Of a DNA stretch of 64,000 nt, positions 1-9,136 are shown in pieces. Positions within the stretch are counted from its first letter, which is position 1. The number at the start of each line of letters is the position of its first letter. The translations under genes and the position numbers were made by a program. Location of the stretch: NCBI RefSeq assembly GCF_014205215.1, contig NZ_JACHNC010000001.1:7436501-7500500 (forward strand). The letters run 5' to 3'. Source of the DNA: Actinoplanes lobatus. Lineage in GTDB: Bacteria > Actinomycetota > Actinomycetes > Mycobacteriales > Micromonosporaceae. The notes below the pieces were generated by a model. It saw nothing but the letters and a program-made list of their open reading frames with translations. It was not told where the DNA came from and ran no database searches.

Positions 1-106
1 ATCCGTGCAGATCATGGCCACTTTGGCGTCATGGTCGGGGACCTGTGCCCGGTCGAGGATTGCCCCATACTCACCGTCACTGATGACTACGCGATGATGC
101 CGTCTC

Positions 107-1192
107 ATGCTGCTGCGTCTGGCGTACCTGGGCATCACGAACACGTTTGCGCTGCTGCCCGGCGGCGACCGGGGCAAGGACATCGAGATCCTGTCGCTGC
201 GCCACCAGTTGACAGTGCTGCAACGCCAACTCGACGGCCAGCGGGTCCGATTCGAACCGGCCGACCGGGCGTGGCTGGCCGCGCTGCTGCACCCGCTGCC
301 GAGGCCGACCCTGCGGGGTCTGCGGCTGCTGGTCCGACCCGACACGATTCTCAAGTGGCACCGTGACCTGATTGCCCGCCGCCACGCCACACAATCGCGG
401 CCGCGACGGCGTGGCAGGCCTCGCACACTGCGTTCCATCCGGGTGCTGGTGTTGCGCCTGGCTGAGGAGAACGGCAGCTGGGGGTATCGCAGGGTGCACG
501 GCGAACTACTCACCCTCGGGATCACGGTTGCCGCATCCACCGTCTGGGAGATCATGCGTCAGGCCGGGATCGACCCGGCACCCGAGCGTGCCGCCACGAC
601 CTGGACGGACTTCCTACGGTCACAGGCCGAAGCGCTGCTGGCCGTCGACTTCATCGAGACCGTGACGCTGACCGGTGCGAGAATGTACGTCCTGGCGGCG
701 ATCGAGCACGCCAGCCGGCGGATCCGGATCCTGGGCGTCACGGCGCACCCGACCGCTGCCTGGGTTGGTCAGGTGGCACGCAACCTGGTCATGGACCTCG
801 ACGACGCCAACTGCAGGGTCAAGTATCTGATCCGGGACCGGGACGGCAATACCCAGGCGTATTCGACGCGATCCTCACCGACGCCGGCATCCAGGTCGTA
901 CTCTCGGCGTCCGAATCCCCCGAATGACTTCGGTCATGGAACGCTGGGTGCGGACCTGCCGCCGCGAACTTCTGGACCGCACACTGATCTGGAACCAGCG
1001 GCACCTGCTGCATGCACTACGCGAGTACGAGCGGTTCTACAACCAACATCGACCGCATCAGGCGATCGCGAACGCCCGGCCGCTGAAGTCGCTGCCCGAA
1101 CCGATCACCGACCCGGACCACTCACCCGACTGAACATCCACCGGCACGACCGCCTCGGCGGCGTCCTCCACGAATACAAACACGCTGCCTGA
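107..1192 (+). pseudogene. Frameshifted integrase-type (rve) IS transposase
   Basis: The frame starting at 107 encodes the N-terminal half of an integrase-core transposase of the IS3/IS481-like type common in actinomycetes, through the catalytic stretch FETV-like DFIETVTLTG and LIRDRDG. Three single-base losses then break it. After LIRDRDG (about 846) the sequence continues in the next frame (PGVFDAILTDAGIQVVL). Near 905 it shifts again into MTSVMERWVRTCRRELLDRT, which carries the last catalytic glutamate region and HRPHQAIANARPL. Near 1112 it shifts a third time, returning to the original frame for LNIHRHDRLGGVLHEY. Because three losses sum to a codon, both ends lie in one frame, which hides the damage. 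Terminal inverted repeats were not identified. It is very probably inactive. Confidence 0.85.
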
Positions 1193-1384
1193 CCAGCCCC
1201 GACGGAATTCTCGTCAGGTACAGGGGCAAAGAGCAGCGTCAAGCCGCTGAGCCACCGCCCCTCGCGGCCTAGATTCCGTGGATCCGCCCAGCCGGCCGGT
1301 AGCTCGTCACCATGCGGCGGATCGGGAGTTCCGGGTCAGCGACGGATTCAACAGCCATGCGGCCATCACGCAGGGCGCAGCCGC

Positions 1385-2065
1385 TCAGGTTCCCGCGATC
1401 CCGATCGTCAGCGGCATCACGACGACACTCGTGAACTGTCCGTCGCCGTCCTGCTCGGTCAGCACCAGATATCCGGGGAACGGGTTCGTTTCCCTGGTGA
1501 AGTTGGCGTTCGAGTACCAGTACTCGTCCGGGTCGACGTTCTCCGACCAGCTGGTCAACTCCTTGGAGTTGCGGGCGTCCATCAGGCGTATCCGCGCCGT
1601 GTCGTTGGTGCTGGGCTGGAAGTTGACCGACAGCGGCGGGTTGACCGCGCCGTTCGGCTCGGGGTGGCGCACGGTGGTGCGCGGCGACTGCATTGCCTGC
1701 ACGCCCCACGCCCCGCCGCCGGCGTCCCGGCGCAGGCTCACCGTGCCGAGCACGCTCCCGTTCCGGTTCGTGACCTTGACCAGCCGCGCCTCGCCCCGGT
1801 TGTCCTGCTCGACCGAGAAGGTCAGGTCGGACGTGGGGACGCCGAGTTCGTCGAGGAACTGCTCGGCGGTCGGTCCCGGATCATCGGTCGCCGGTCCCGT
1901 TCCAGTCTTCCCGCCCACCAGAGCCTGCGGCCAGATGATCGGATAGCCGGCGGTCGCGGCCGTGGGTATGTCGCTGTCCGAGCGACGGTTCACCGTCACC
2001 CCGGCGACCACCGCGAGAATCACTCCCAGCGCCACCATGGCCGGTATCAGGAAACGCTTTCGCAC
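1385..2065 (-). CDS. Membrane-anchored exported protein, possible Gmad2-like Ig fold
   Basis: This 226-residue protein has the N-terminus MRKRFLIPAMVALGVILAVV (GTG start), a positively charged patch and one hydrophobic segment typical of a signal anchor. The GTG at 2065 was chosen because GGAAGG lies about 5 bases upstream; the open frame extends further but with poor coding character. The C-terminal 110 residues (SVNFQPSTNDTARIRLMD to NPFPGYLVLTEQDGDG) read like an immunoglobulin-type Gmad2 domain, seen by eye only. The central part (LDELGVPTSDLTFSVEQDN) is of unknown type. The gene overlaps the end of the upstream small ORF by 19 bases, so the two may be co-translated. The function is unknown; exposure outside the membrane is likely. 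Confidence 0.65.
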   Translation of the reverse strand: MRKRFLIPAMVALGVILAVVAGVTVNRRSDSDIPTAATAGYPIIWPQALVGGKTGTGPATDDPGPTAEQFLDELGVPTSDLTFSVEQDNRGEARLVKVTNRNGSVLGTVSLRRDAGGGAWGVQAMQSPRTTVRHPEPNGAVNPPLSVNFQPSTNDTARIRLMDARNSKELTSWSENVDPDEYWYSNANFTRETNPFPGYLVLTEQDGDGQFTSVVVMPLTIGIAGT

Positions 2066-2499
2066 GACTGCCTTCCGCCCTTGGGTCCGCTGCCAGCCGC
2101 ACGTACCGAGGAATACTCTTGGCCGCGCGCGTCCAGGGGAAGCGGCGACGACGACTTGCGCTTGAACCGCCGCCGGCTCAGCGGCACCTCGACCCATTCC
2201 GGGTCGGCCGCGCCGTTGGTGATAGCCAGCGCCGGGATCTGCAGATCGGCAGCCAGAAGCTCAGGGATCACAAGATCGATTCGCTTGACGATGGCTGAGC
2301 CTGTTCCGTTCCGCATGGTGATCTTGAACTTAGCCCCGCGGCGCCGTGAGTACACCCTGCCTGCAGGGGTTGACAGGTAGCCGATCGGTTGAACGGTCTC
2401 CAGTGTCAGCAGCGGCACGGTGGCACTGCATTCGTGCTTCTGAAGCACGTGCTTGCATCTCAGCAAATCAAGGCACGGGGACCAAGCGGCCGGGGGCAT
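2047..2499 (-). CDS. Hypothetical small protein upstream of the exported protein
   Basis: An open frame of up to 150 codons reads as protein mainly in its C-terminal two thirds (FKITMRNGTGSAIVKRIDLV, then LQIPALAITNGAADPEWVEV). This has the strand-like alternation of a small beta domain rather than the Arg/Pro/Ala-rich look of shadow frames. The N-terminal 30 residues are Cys-rich and unconvincing, so the true start is uncertain; a GTG at 2418 is one option. The stop lies inside the start of the downstream exported-protein gene, which suggests one transcript. No family was recognised. It may also be a degraded remnant. Confidence 0.4.
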   Translation of the reverse strand: MPPAAWSPCLDLLRCKHVLQKHECSATVPLLTLETVQPIGYLSTPAGRVYSRRRGAKFKITMRNGTGSAIVKRIDLVIPELLAADLQIPALAITNGAADPEWVEVPLSRRRFKRKSSSPLPLDARGQEYSSVRAAGSGPKGGRQSCESVS

Positions 2500-2879
2500 G
2501 CGACCGCGGGAAAGTCCTGCGGCCGACCCGCATGCTCGGCGGTGCGTCTGGTGCGACCGGCGTGCGCCAATGGTGCGGCCACCTCCCGGCGGTACGGCGT
2601 TCGAATCGGCGTCACAGTGACGGTGACACGAACGGCAGAGACGGAACTCGTCAAGTCAAAACTCGCGCTAGCTGCGGAAACAGGTTGCGAGACTGCCACT
2701 CAGCCGGCCGTCTCCGGCCGGCGCCCGGCAACGGAAGAATGTGCCCGCCCGCGATGTCCCGCGGCTCTCCATGCCTCAGGACCGTGGCAACGCCTATCAA
2801 TCTTCGGTGGCTCTGCTGTAAGGTGGCGCCTGACGCTGTCAGGGCTGACCTGACGCCCGAGTTCGCCTGAGAGGCCGTC
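2500..2879. other. Intergenic stretch without a supported gene
   Basis: No reading frame here has convincing protein character on either strand. It contains a 7-bp GC hairpin at 2703-2722 (GCCGGCC, loop GTCTCC, GGCCGGC) that could act as a weak terminator, and it ends with the promoter region of the zinc-finger gene that starts at 2880. Confidence 0.5.
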
Positions 2880-3263
2880 ATGACCGGTGAAGCCGACACC
2901 ACCACCCCGCTCCAGCTCAGCTGCTCGTTCTGCGCCAAACCGCACACCGAGGTCGAGAAGGTGATCGCGGGCCCCGGCGTCTACATCTGCAACGAATGCG
3001 TCCAGCTGTGCAACGACATCCTCGAGATCGAGCGGCAGAACCCGAGCGAGCCGACCTCACTGCCGGCCTGGGAGGAGTCGATGACCGACGAACAACTCCT
3101 CGGCCTGCTGCCCCGGGTGGCCGCGGTGGGCGCCCAGATCGAGGCGAACCTCAAACGGCTGGTGTCCACCCTGCGCGGCCGCAGCGTCACCTGGACGCGC
3201 ATCGGCGGCGCGCTCGGCATCACCCGGCAATCCGCATGGGAACGCTTCTCCGGCGAGGAGTAG
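2880..3263 (+). CDS. ClpX C4-type zinc-finger protein with C-terminal HTH
   Basis: The 127-residue protein has an N-terminal ClpX-type zinc-binding domain with Cys15-x2-Cys18 and Cys37-x2-Cys40 (CSFCAK and [10 protein letters not shown]), closely resembling the first 45 residues of the ClpX unfoldase but without any AAA+ domain. The C-terminal half ([20 protein letters not shown], then [20 protein letters not shown]) looks like a small helix-turn-helix of the kind that tests rare-codon or DNA binding. Such free-standing zinc-finger/HTH proteins are common in actinobacteria, and their role is not established. They may bind ClpP-system substrates or DNA. It is a single gene converging on the mrp operon, with 8 bases between the stops. 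Confidence 0.8.
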   Translation: MTGEADTTTPLQLSCSFCAKPHTEVEKVIAGPGVYICNECVQLCNDILEIERQNPSEPTSLPAWEESMTDEQLLGLLPRVAAVGAQIEANLKRLVSTLRGRSVTWTRIGGALGITRQSAWERFSGEE

Positions 3264-3271
3264 AAGCGCCA

Positions 3272-3649
3272 TCACCAGCCGCGACGGCTACCTCGGCCGG
3301 GTCGGCCCCGGCGCACCGTCGCCGCCAGTTCGTCGGTCAGCAGCAGCTCACGGCGCACCAGCCCGGCCCGATAGGCGGCACGCCCCACCATGTGCGCCGC
3401 CACCGGAGCCGTGATCAACTGGAACACGCCCACCAGCACCAGCGTGGTGATGTCCACGAGGGTGCCGAGCCGGATCGCCGTACCGGTGAGGATCAGCAGC
3501 AAACCCAGCACCTGCGGCTTGGTCGCGGCGTGCATGCGCGACAACAGGTCCGGAAAGCGCAGCAGCCCGACCCCGGCGGCCAGACTGAGCAGCGCCCCGC
3601 CCAGCAGGCAGAACCCGGCGACGGCGTCCAGCACCGCGGTCACACCCAT
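3272..3649 (-). CDS. mrpG: Mrp cation/H+ antiporter subunit G
   Basis: The 125-residue protein matches MrpG/MnhG. It has three hydrophobic segments and the family signature GVGLLRFPDLLSRMHAATKP, followed by LGLLLILTGTAIRLG. It is the last gene of the antiporter operon. Its ATG at 3649 overlaps the mrpF stop by one base (TGATG). The subunit is a small membrane protein of the Mrp complex, which exchanges cytoplasmic Na+ (or K+) for protons and serves pH and salt homeostasis. It lies in the same reading frame as mrpE with no stop between them, a consequence of the apparent lost mrpE stop (see mrpE). Confidence 0.9.
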   Translation of the reverse strand: MGVTAVLDAVAGFCLLGGALLSLAAGVGLLRFPDLLSRMHAATKPQVLGLLLILTGTAIRLGTLVDITTLVLVGVFQLITAPVAAHMVGRAAYRAGLVRRELLLTDELAATVRRGRPGRGSRRGW

Positions 3650-3927
3650 CACGGCTCTCCCGCCCCGGTACCGGACTTCCGCGGCGCCGCGGGGCCGGCG
3701 AACCGGGCCACCGCCACCGAGCCGACCGCGCCGAGCAGCGACAACCCGAGCAGAATCGGAAGCCCGGTCGCGTCCCGGCTGTAGGCGGCCTCCGCGGCGA
3801 TCGCACACACCGTGATCGCCAGCAGCACGTCCATGGCCACGATCCGGTCCAGCGTCGACGGCCCCCGGACGATGCGGACCAGCGTCATTCCCGCCGCGGC
3901 GGCAAGGAACACAGCGACGATGATCAT
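3649..3927 (-). CDS. mrpF: Mrp cation/H+ antiporter subunit F
   Basis: The 92-residue protein starts MIIVAVFLAAAAGMTLVRIV and has three hydrophobic helices with the MrpF signature GPSTLDRIVAMDVL. The start at 3927 was chosen because the conserved N-terminal helix begins there and the upstream frame is a shadow of mrpE. In the other genes of this operon a stop and start overlap as ATGA or TGATG. Here the expected overlapping TGA belongs to mrpE and would be present if one more G were in the run at 3934-3938. MrpF is an integral subunit required for complex assembly. Confidence 0.9.
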   Translation of the reverse strand: MIIVAVFLAAAAGMTLVRIVRGPSTLDRIVAMDVLLAITVCAIAAEAAYSRDATGLPILLGLSLLGAVGSVAVARFAGPAAPRKSGTGAGEP

Positions 3928-4453
3928 CCCGAACCCCCTCGACGACGGCGATCTCCGCATCGGAGCCGACCGCCCCGATGATCCGCCGCTCGATCTCATG
4001 CACATCCCGGCGGAACCGGGCGATGTCCGCCGGTCCGGCCACATCGAACACATGGACGTAGAGCACCCCGGTCTCCCGGTCCAGGTCCACGATCAGGCTC
4101 CCCGGCACCAGCGACACCGCCTCCGCACACATCGTCAGATTCAGGTCCGACCGGACCGCGAGCCGAACAGCCAGCACCGCGCTGCGCGGCTCCCGCCGCC
4201 CCGCCAGGGCCGTCCACGCCAGCTGGAAACTGGCCACCCACAGGTCGACGACGAACCGGACCGCGAACCGCAGCAGCCCGGCCGGCCGCAGCCGCCCCGC
4301 GAACGTCACCCGCGGCAGCGGGAACACCGCCAGCACCAGCACCGACACCAGCAGGCCACCGACCAGCGTCAACCACGAGAACGAGCCCCACAGCAGCATC
4401 CACACCACGGTGAGCGCGGCCACCGCTACCAGCCGGTCCCGGGTGCCCGCCAT
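3924..4453 (-). CDS. mrpE: Mrp cation/H+ antiporter subunit E, stop codon apparently lost
   Basis: Starting at the ATG at 4453 (one-base TGATG overlap with mrpD), this encodes MrpE: two N-terminal helices (LVAVAALTVVWMLLWGSFSW), then LRFAVRFVVDLWVASFQLAW and the conserved LTMCAEAVSLVPGSLIVDLD and VLYVHVFDV. The expected C-terminus is near IAVVEG, but the frame as given has no stop until 3272, running out of frame through mrpF and then in frame through mrpG. One additional G in the minus-strand G5 run (plus 3934-3938) would create a TGA at 3924-3926 overlapping the mrpF ATG as ATGA, as elsewhere in this operon. The end given here assumes that. A sequencing error or a genuine one-base deletion are both possible. 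Confidence 0.85.
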
Positions 4454-5943
4454 CACGGCAGCACCGCCCGCACATAGGGGCTTCGCGCCAGCAGATCCGC
4501 GGCCACCGTGTCGGTGAGCGAGTACAGCGGCCCGGCCGCCACGGTGAACAGCATTCCCGCCACGACCAGCGCGGCGGTCGACGTCACCATCAGCCGCGAC
4601 GACCGCAGCGGCGCGGCCACCGGACCGGCCACCGGCGTACGCCAGAACGCCAGGTTCCACACCCGCGCCAGGGCGTACAGGGTGAGCAGGCTGGTCACCG
4701 CCGACCCGCCCACCAGCAGCCACGACAACGCCGAACCGTCGCCGGCGCCGGCCTGGATGAGCCCCAGCTTGCCGAGGAACCCGGAGAACGGCGGTATCCC
4801 GGCCAGGTTCAGCGCCGGCAGGAAGAACAGCACCGCCAGCAGCGGCGCCGTCCGCGCCAGCCCGCCCAGCCGATCCAGCGCGGTGCTCCCGCCACGCCGC
4901 TCGATCAACCCCGCCACCAGGAACAACGTCGTCTGCACCACGATGTGGTGCAGCGTGTAGAACACGGCCGCCGACAGTCCGGCCCGCGACGCCAGACCCA
5001 CCCCGAACAACAGGTAGCCGATGTGACTGACCAGCGTGAACGACAACAGCCGCTTGATGTCGGACTGCGCCACCGCACCCAGGATGCCGACCACCATCGT
5101 CGACAGCGCCGCGACCATCAGCAGGTCGGCGACCCGCCCACCGGGGAACAGCAGCGTCTCGGTCCGGATGATCGCGTACACGCCGACCTTCGTCAGCAGC
5201 CCGGCGAACACCGCCGTGACCGGCGCCGGCGCCGTCGGATAACTGTCCGGAAGCCACGCCGACAGCGGGAAGATCGCCGCCTTGATCCCGAACGCCAGCA
5301 GCAGCATGCCCTGCAACACCAGCCGCACCCCGTCGGGCAGCGCGTCCAGCCGCTCCACCAGCTGCGCCATGTTCAGCGTCCCGGTGGCCGCATAGATCAG
5401 CCCGATCCCGGCCAGGAAGATCACCGACGACAGCAGACTGACCACCACGTACGTCGTCCCGGCCCGGATCCGCGTCTCGGTCCCGCCCAGCGTGATCAGC
5501 ACATAGCTGGCCGCCAGCAGGATCTCGAACCCGACGTACAGATTGAACAGATCGCCGGAGAGGAACGCGTTCGTCACACCGGCGGTCAGGATCAGATAGG
5601 TCGGGTGGTACACCGACAGCGGATGCTCCTCGTCACCGTCCGCGCCACCCTGCCCGATCGAGTAGAGCAGCACACACAGCGTCACCGCCGACGACACCAC
5701 CAGCATCAGCGTGGCCAACTGGTCGGCGACGAGCACGATCCCCATCGGCACCGGCCAGCCACCGACCGCCACGACCAGCGGCCCGTCGGCGGCCAGCACC
5801 AGCAGCATGCCCGACACCAGCAGGGTCGCGGTCAGCACGCTCACACTGATCGCCCGCTGCACTCGCGGCCGCCGGAACATCAACAGTGTCGCCGCGGCGC
5901 CCAGCAGCGGCATGACCACCGGAAGCGGAACAAGCCACGTCAT
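4453..5943 (-). CDS. mrpD: Mrp cation/H+ antiporter subunit D
   Basis: The 496-residue polytopic protein resembles NuoN/NuoM-type proton-translocating subunits. It carries the central conserved block GILGAVAQSDIKRLLSFTLV and the lysine-bearing AFGIKAAIFPLSAWLPDSYP, with about 14 hydrophobic helices. MrpD, with MrpA, forms the ion-translocating core of the antiporter. It is translationally coupled to mrpC by an ATGA overlap at 5940-5943 and to mrpE by TGATG at 4453. The start MTWLVPLPVVMPLLGAAATL is a conventional first helix for the family. Confidence 0.95.
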   Translation of the reverse strand: MTWLVPLPVVMPLLGAAATLLMFRRPRVQRAISVSVLTATLLVSGMLLVLAADGPLVVAVGGWPVPMGIVLVADQLATLMLVVSSAVTLCVLLYSIGQGGADGDEEHPLSVYHPTYLILTAGVTNAFLSGDLFNLYVGFEILLAASYVLITLGGTETRIRAGTTYVVVSLLSSVIFLAGIGLIYAATGTLNMAQLVERLDALPDGVRLVLQGMLLLAFGIKAAIFPLSAWLPDSYPTAPAPVTAVFAGLLTKVGVYAIIRTETLLFPGGRVADLLMVAALSTMVVGILGAVAQSDIKRLLSFTLVSHIGYLLFGVGLASRAGLSAAVFYTLHHIVVQTTLFLVAGLIERRGGSTALDRLGGLARTAPLLAVLFFLPALNLAGIPPFSGFLGKLGLIQAGAGDGSALSWLLVGGSAVTSLLTLYALARVWNLAFWRTPVAGPVAAPLRSSRLMVTSTAALVVAGMLFTVAAGPLYSLTDTVAADLLARSPYVRAVLP

Positions 5944-6332
5944 CGCGCCGCCTCCAGCGCCTCGGCGTCGGAGCCCTCGTCACGGTCGGCCAGCTCCCGC
6001 ACCCGCCGGTCCTCGGCGTCGTCCTGCACCTCGTCATGACCGGTCAACAGCCAACTGCGATACGCCAGAGCCAGCAGGAACGCCGTCATCCCGAGAGTGA
6101 TCACGATCGCGGTCAGGATCATCGCCTGCGGCAGCGGATCGGTCATCTCCGCCGGGTCGGCGGCACCCACGATCGGCGGCGCCCCGGGCCGGGCGGCCGC
6201 GAGCACGAGCAGATTCGCCCCGTTGCCCAGCAGCATGACGCCCAGCAACACCCGCGTCAGCGTACGTTCCAGCAACAGCACCGTCCCGGCGGCGAACAAC
6301 ACACCGACCGCCAACAGCAACGAAACGCTCAT
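5940..6332 (-). CDS. mrpC: Mrp cation/H+ antiporter subunit C
   Basis: The 130-residue protein has three transmembrane helices and the NuoK-like signature LLGVMLLGNGANLLVLAAAR and DPLPQAMILTAIVITLGMTA. MrpC corresponds to NuoK of complex I. It overlaps mrpA and mrpD by ATGA at both ends. The last 30 residues form an acidic and arginine-rich soluble tail (HDEVQDDAEDRRVRELADRD) that is longer than in many homologues. Confidence 0.95.
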   Translation of the reverse strand: MSVSLLLAVGVLFAAGTVLLLERTLTRVLLGVMLLGNGANLLVLAAARPGAPPIVGAADPAEMTDPLPQAMILTAIVITLGMTAFLLALAYRSWLLTGHDEVQDDAEDRRVRELADRDEGSDAEALEAAR

Positions 6333-9136
6333 ACCAGCTCCTCCTTCCGAGCCGAAGCCGGTTCCGCGGCGGCCGCATGCCGGTCCACCTCCGCGCCGAG
6401 ACTGCGCAGCACATCCAACACCAGCCCGACGACGATCAGATACACCCCGATGTCGAACAGCGTCGACGTCACCACATGCACCTCACCGAGCAACGGCACA
6501 TGCAGGTCCAGGACGGCGCTCTGCAACACCTGCCCACCCAGCACCAGCGCCCCCGCCCCGGTGCCGACCGCCACCAGCAGCCCCGCCCCGAGCACCGCCC
6601 CGGCGTCGACCGGCGCCGCCGCGGCCAGCTCGTACCGGCCGCCCGCCAGATACCGCACGGTCAGCGCCAGCCCCGCCACCAGCCCACCGGTGAACCCGCC
6701 GCCCGGCGTGTCATGGCCGGTGAGCAGCAGATACACCGACAGCAGCATGATCACGTGGAACAGCAGCCGGGTGACGACCTCCACCATCGTCGACCGCCGC
6801 CCCGCCTCCACGGTGTGCCCGGCCATCAGCCACACCGGCTCGTCGCGCGGCGGATCGGACGGCGTCTCCACCGGCCCACGCCGATGCAGGCGCTCCGCCC
6901 GCCGGAAGATCAGACTGGCCACCCCGGTCGCCACCGCGACCAGCACCGCGACCTCACCCATGGTGTCCCAGGCGCGGATGTCGACCAGGATCACGTTGAC
7001 GATGTTGTGGCCGCCACCCAACGGCACCACCAGCTCCGGATACGCCTGCGACACCGGCGCCGCCTGCCGCGCCGACACCGCCAGATGGCCCACCCCGGCC
7101 ATCACCGTGCCGACCGCCACCCCGATCCCGACCCGGACCCGCCGCCGCCACGCCCCCGGCCGCTGCGAGAAGTGACTCGGCAGCCGCCGCAGCACCAGCA
7201 CCACCATGACCAGCGTGACCGTCTCCACCAGGAACTGGGTCAGCGCCAGATCCGGCGCGCCGTGCAACAGGAACACGACGGCATTGGCGTAACCGGTGAC
7301 CCCCACCAGGATCACCGCGGTCAGCCGCCGCCGAGCCGGCACCGCGCACACCGCGGCGACGACCAGAACCGCCACCGGCAGCAGATGCAACGGCGTCTCC
7401 CACAGCTCCACCGCCGTCGCGCCCGGCCACCCGGCCACCATCGCCGGACCCGCCGTCACGATCAGCATCTGCAGGATCAGCGCCAGATAGAACGGCAGCG
7501 AACCACGCTGCGTCGCCCCGGTCACCTCCACCGCCAGCCGGTCCGTCCCGGTCATCACCCGCTCATACCCCCGGCCACCGGGCCGCGGCCCGGCCACACC
7601 GGCCGGCAACACCCGGAACAGCACCAGCCCGGCGGCCACGACCAGCACGGACAGGACCAGCGGCACACCGGGCCCGTGCCACAGCGCGAGGTGGTCGGCG
7701 CTTCCGCGGAAACCTTCGGCGTACGGGCTGAGCACCCGATCGAGATGCCCCGCCCCGAAACCGGCCGCCACCCCGGCAGCCGCCAGCACCGCCGGAGCCA
7801 CCAGCAGCGACCCGCCCACACCAGCCGGAACCGCTGCGTCTTCGGCGGCCGGTTTGCGAGCGAAGGCACCCCACAGGAACCGGGCCGTGTACGCCACGGT
7901 CAGCACCGAGCCGGCCACCACACCGGCGAGCACCAGCCGGCCGGTCGTCCCCGCGTCCAGCAGAGCGGCGAACACCGCCTCCTTCCCGGCGAACCCGATC
8001 GCCGGCGGCAGACCCGCCATCGACAACGCGGCCGGCACCGCCACGGCCACCAGCAGCGGCGCACGCCGGCCCCACCCGTCGAGCCGCCGCAGATCCCGGG
8101 TGCCCGCCGCCTTGTCGATCACCCCGACGACCAGGAACAGCGCCGCCTTGAACAGGGCATGCGCGAACAGCATCGCCGCCCCCGCCAGAGCCGCCCCCGC
8201 CGTCCCGAACCCGAAAACCACGGTCAGCAGCCCCAATTGACTGACCGTCCCGTACGCGAGAAGAAGTTTCAGATCGTTCTGAAAGAGCGCCGCCCAACCA
8301 CCGACCAGCATCGTGACCAGGCCCAACCCGACCGCCGACACCCGCCACACCGTCGCGGCCGCACCACCCGCCGCGACGATCATCGGCGCGAACCCGGCCA
8401 CCAGGAACACCCCGGCCTTCACCATCGACGCCGCATGCAGATAGGCACTCACCGGGGTGGGCGCGGCCATCGCCGCCGGCAGCCAGAAACTGAACGGGAA
8501 GACCGCCGACTTCGACAGCGCCCCGATCAGGATCAACACCACCGCCACCACCAGCAGCGGACCGTCCGGCAGCCCCGCCGCCACCTGCGACCAGCGGTAA
8601 CCGCCCGCATGCTCACCCAGGATCACCAGACCGACCAGCATCGCCAGCCCACCGGCCGTCGTCACGACCAGCGCCTGCAACGCCGCCCGCCGGTTCGGCC
8701 GCGCCTCGCCGGTGTGCCCGATCAGCAGGTACGACAGGACCGTGGTCAACTCCCAGAACATGTACATCAGCAGCAGGTCGTCACTGACCACCAGCCCGAG
8801 CATCGCCCCCGCGAACCCGACGAAGATCGCCGCGAACCGGCCCAGCCCCGCCGTACCCGGCGCGAAGTAGCCGGCGCAGTAGACCAGCACCAGCGCACCG
8901 ACACCACCGACCAGCAACACCAGCAGCCACGACAGCGTGTCCACCCGGAACGCCAGACTCAACCCGAGACCCGGAACCCACGGCTGAACCCACTCCCCGG
9001 ACCGATGCGTCACCGCCCACCCGAACACGCCCGCCGGAACGGCCGCCAGCAGCCAGAACGCACGAGGCCCCCACAGCCGGACCAGCACCGGAGCCAGCAC
9101 CGCGGCCACCAGGTGCGCGCCCAGCAGCATCAACAC
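6329..9136 (-). CDS. mrpA: Mrp cation/H+ antiporter subunit A (fused A/B type)
   Basis: The 935-residue membrane protein has a NuoL-like N-terminal part with the functional block VFPFSFWLPAAMAAPTPVSA (lysine just upstream, SKSAVFPF) and LHAASMVKAGVFL. A DUF4040-like middle segment follows (YANAVVFLLHGAPDLALTQF), and a C-terminal MnhB-like region (STMVEVVTRLLFHVIMLLSV, HDTPGGGFTGGLVAGLA). A separate mrpB is absent; fusion of B onto A is usual in actinobacteria. The GTG start at 9136 overlaps the end of the upstream regulatory subunit by 7 bases. This is the largest ion-translocating subunit. Confidence 0.95.
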   Translation of the reverse strand: MLMLLGAHLVAAVLAPVLVRLWGPRAFWLLAAVPAGVFGWAVTHRSGEWVQPWVPGLGLSLAFRVDTLSWLLVLLVGGVGALVLVYCAGYFAPGTAGLGRFAAIFVGFAGAMLGLVVSDDLLLMYMFWELTTVLSYLLIGHTGEARPNRRAALQALVVTTAGGLAMLVGLVILGEHAGGYRWSQVAAGLPDGPLLVVAVVLILIGALSKSAVFPFSFWLPAAMAAPTPVSAYLHAASMVKAGVFLVAGFAPMIVAAGGAAATVWRVSAVGLGLVTMLVGGWAALFQNDLKLLLAYGTVSQLGLLTVVFGFGTAGAALAGAAMLFAHALFKAALFLVVGVIDKAAGTRDLRRLDGWGRRAPLLVAVAVPAALSMAGLPPAIGFAGKEAVFAALLDAGTTGRLVLAGVVAGSVLTVAYTARFLWGAFARKPAAEDAAVPAGVGGSLLVAPAVLAAAGVAAGFGAGHLDRVLSPYAEGFRGSADHLALWHGPGVPLVLSVLVVAAGLVLFRVLPAGVAGPRPGGRGYERVMTGTDRLAVEVTGATQRGSLPFYLALILQMLIVTAGPAMVAGWPGATAVELWETPLHLLPVAVLVVAAVCAVPARRRLTAVILVGVTGYANAVVFLLHGAPDLALTQFLVETVTLVMVVLVLRRLPSHFSQRPGAWRRRVRVGIGVAVGTVMAGVGHLAVSARQAAPVSQAYPELVVPLGGGHNIVNVILVDIRAWDTMGEVAVLVAVATGVASLIFRRAERLHRRGPVETPSDPPRDEPVWLMAGHTVEAGRRSTMVEVVTRLLFHVIMLLSVYLLLTGHDTPGGGFTGGLVAGLALTVRYLAGGRYELAAAAPVDAGAVLGAGLLVAVGTGAGALVLGGQVLQSAVLDLHVPLLGEVHVVTSTLFDIGVYLIVVGLVLDVLRSLGAEVDRHAAAAEPASARKEELV

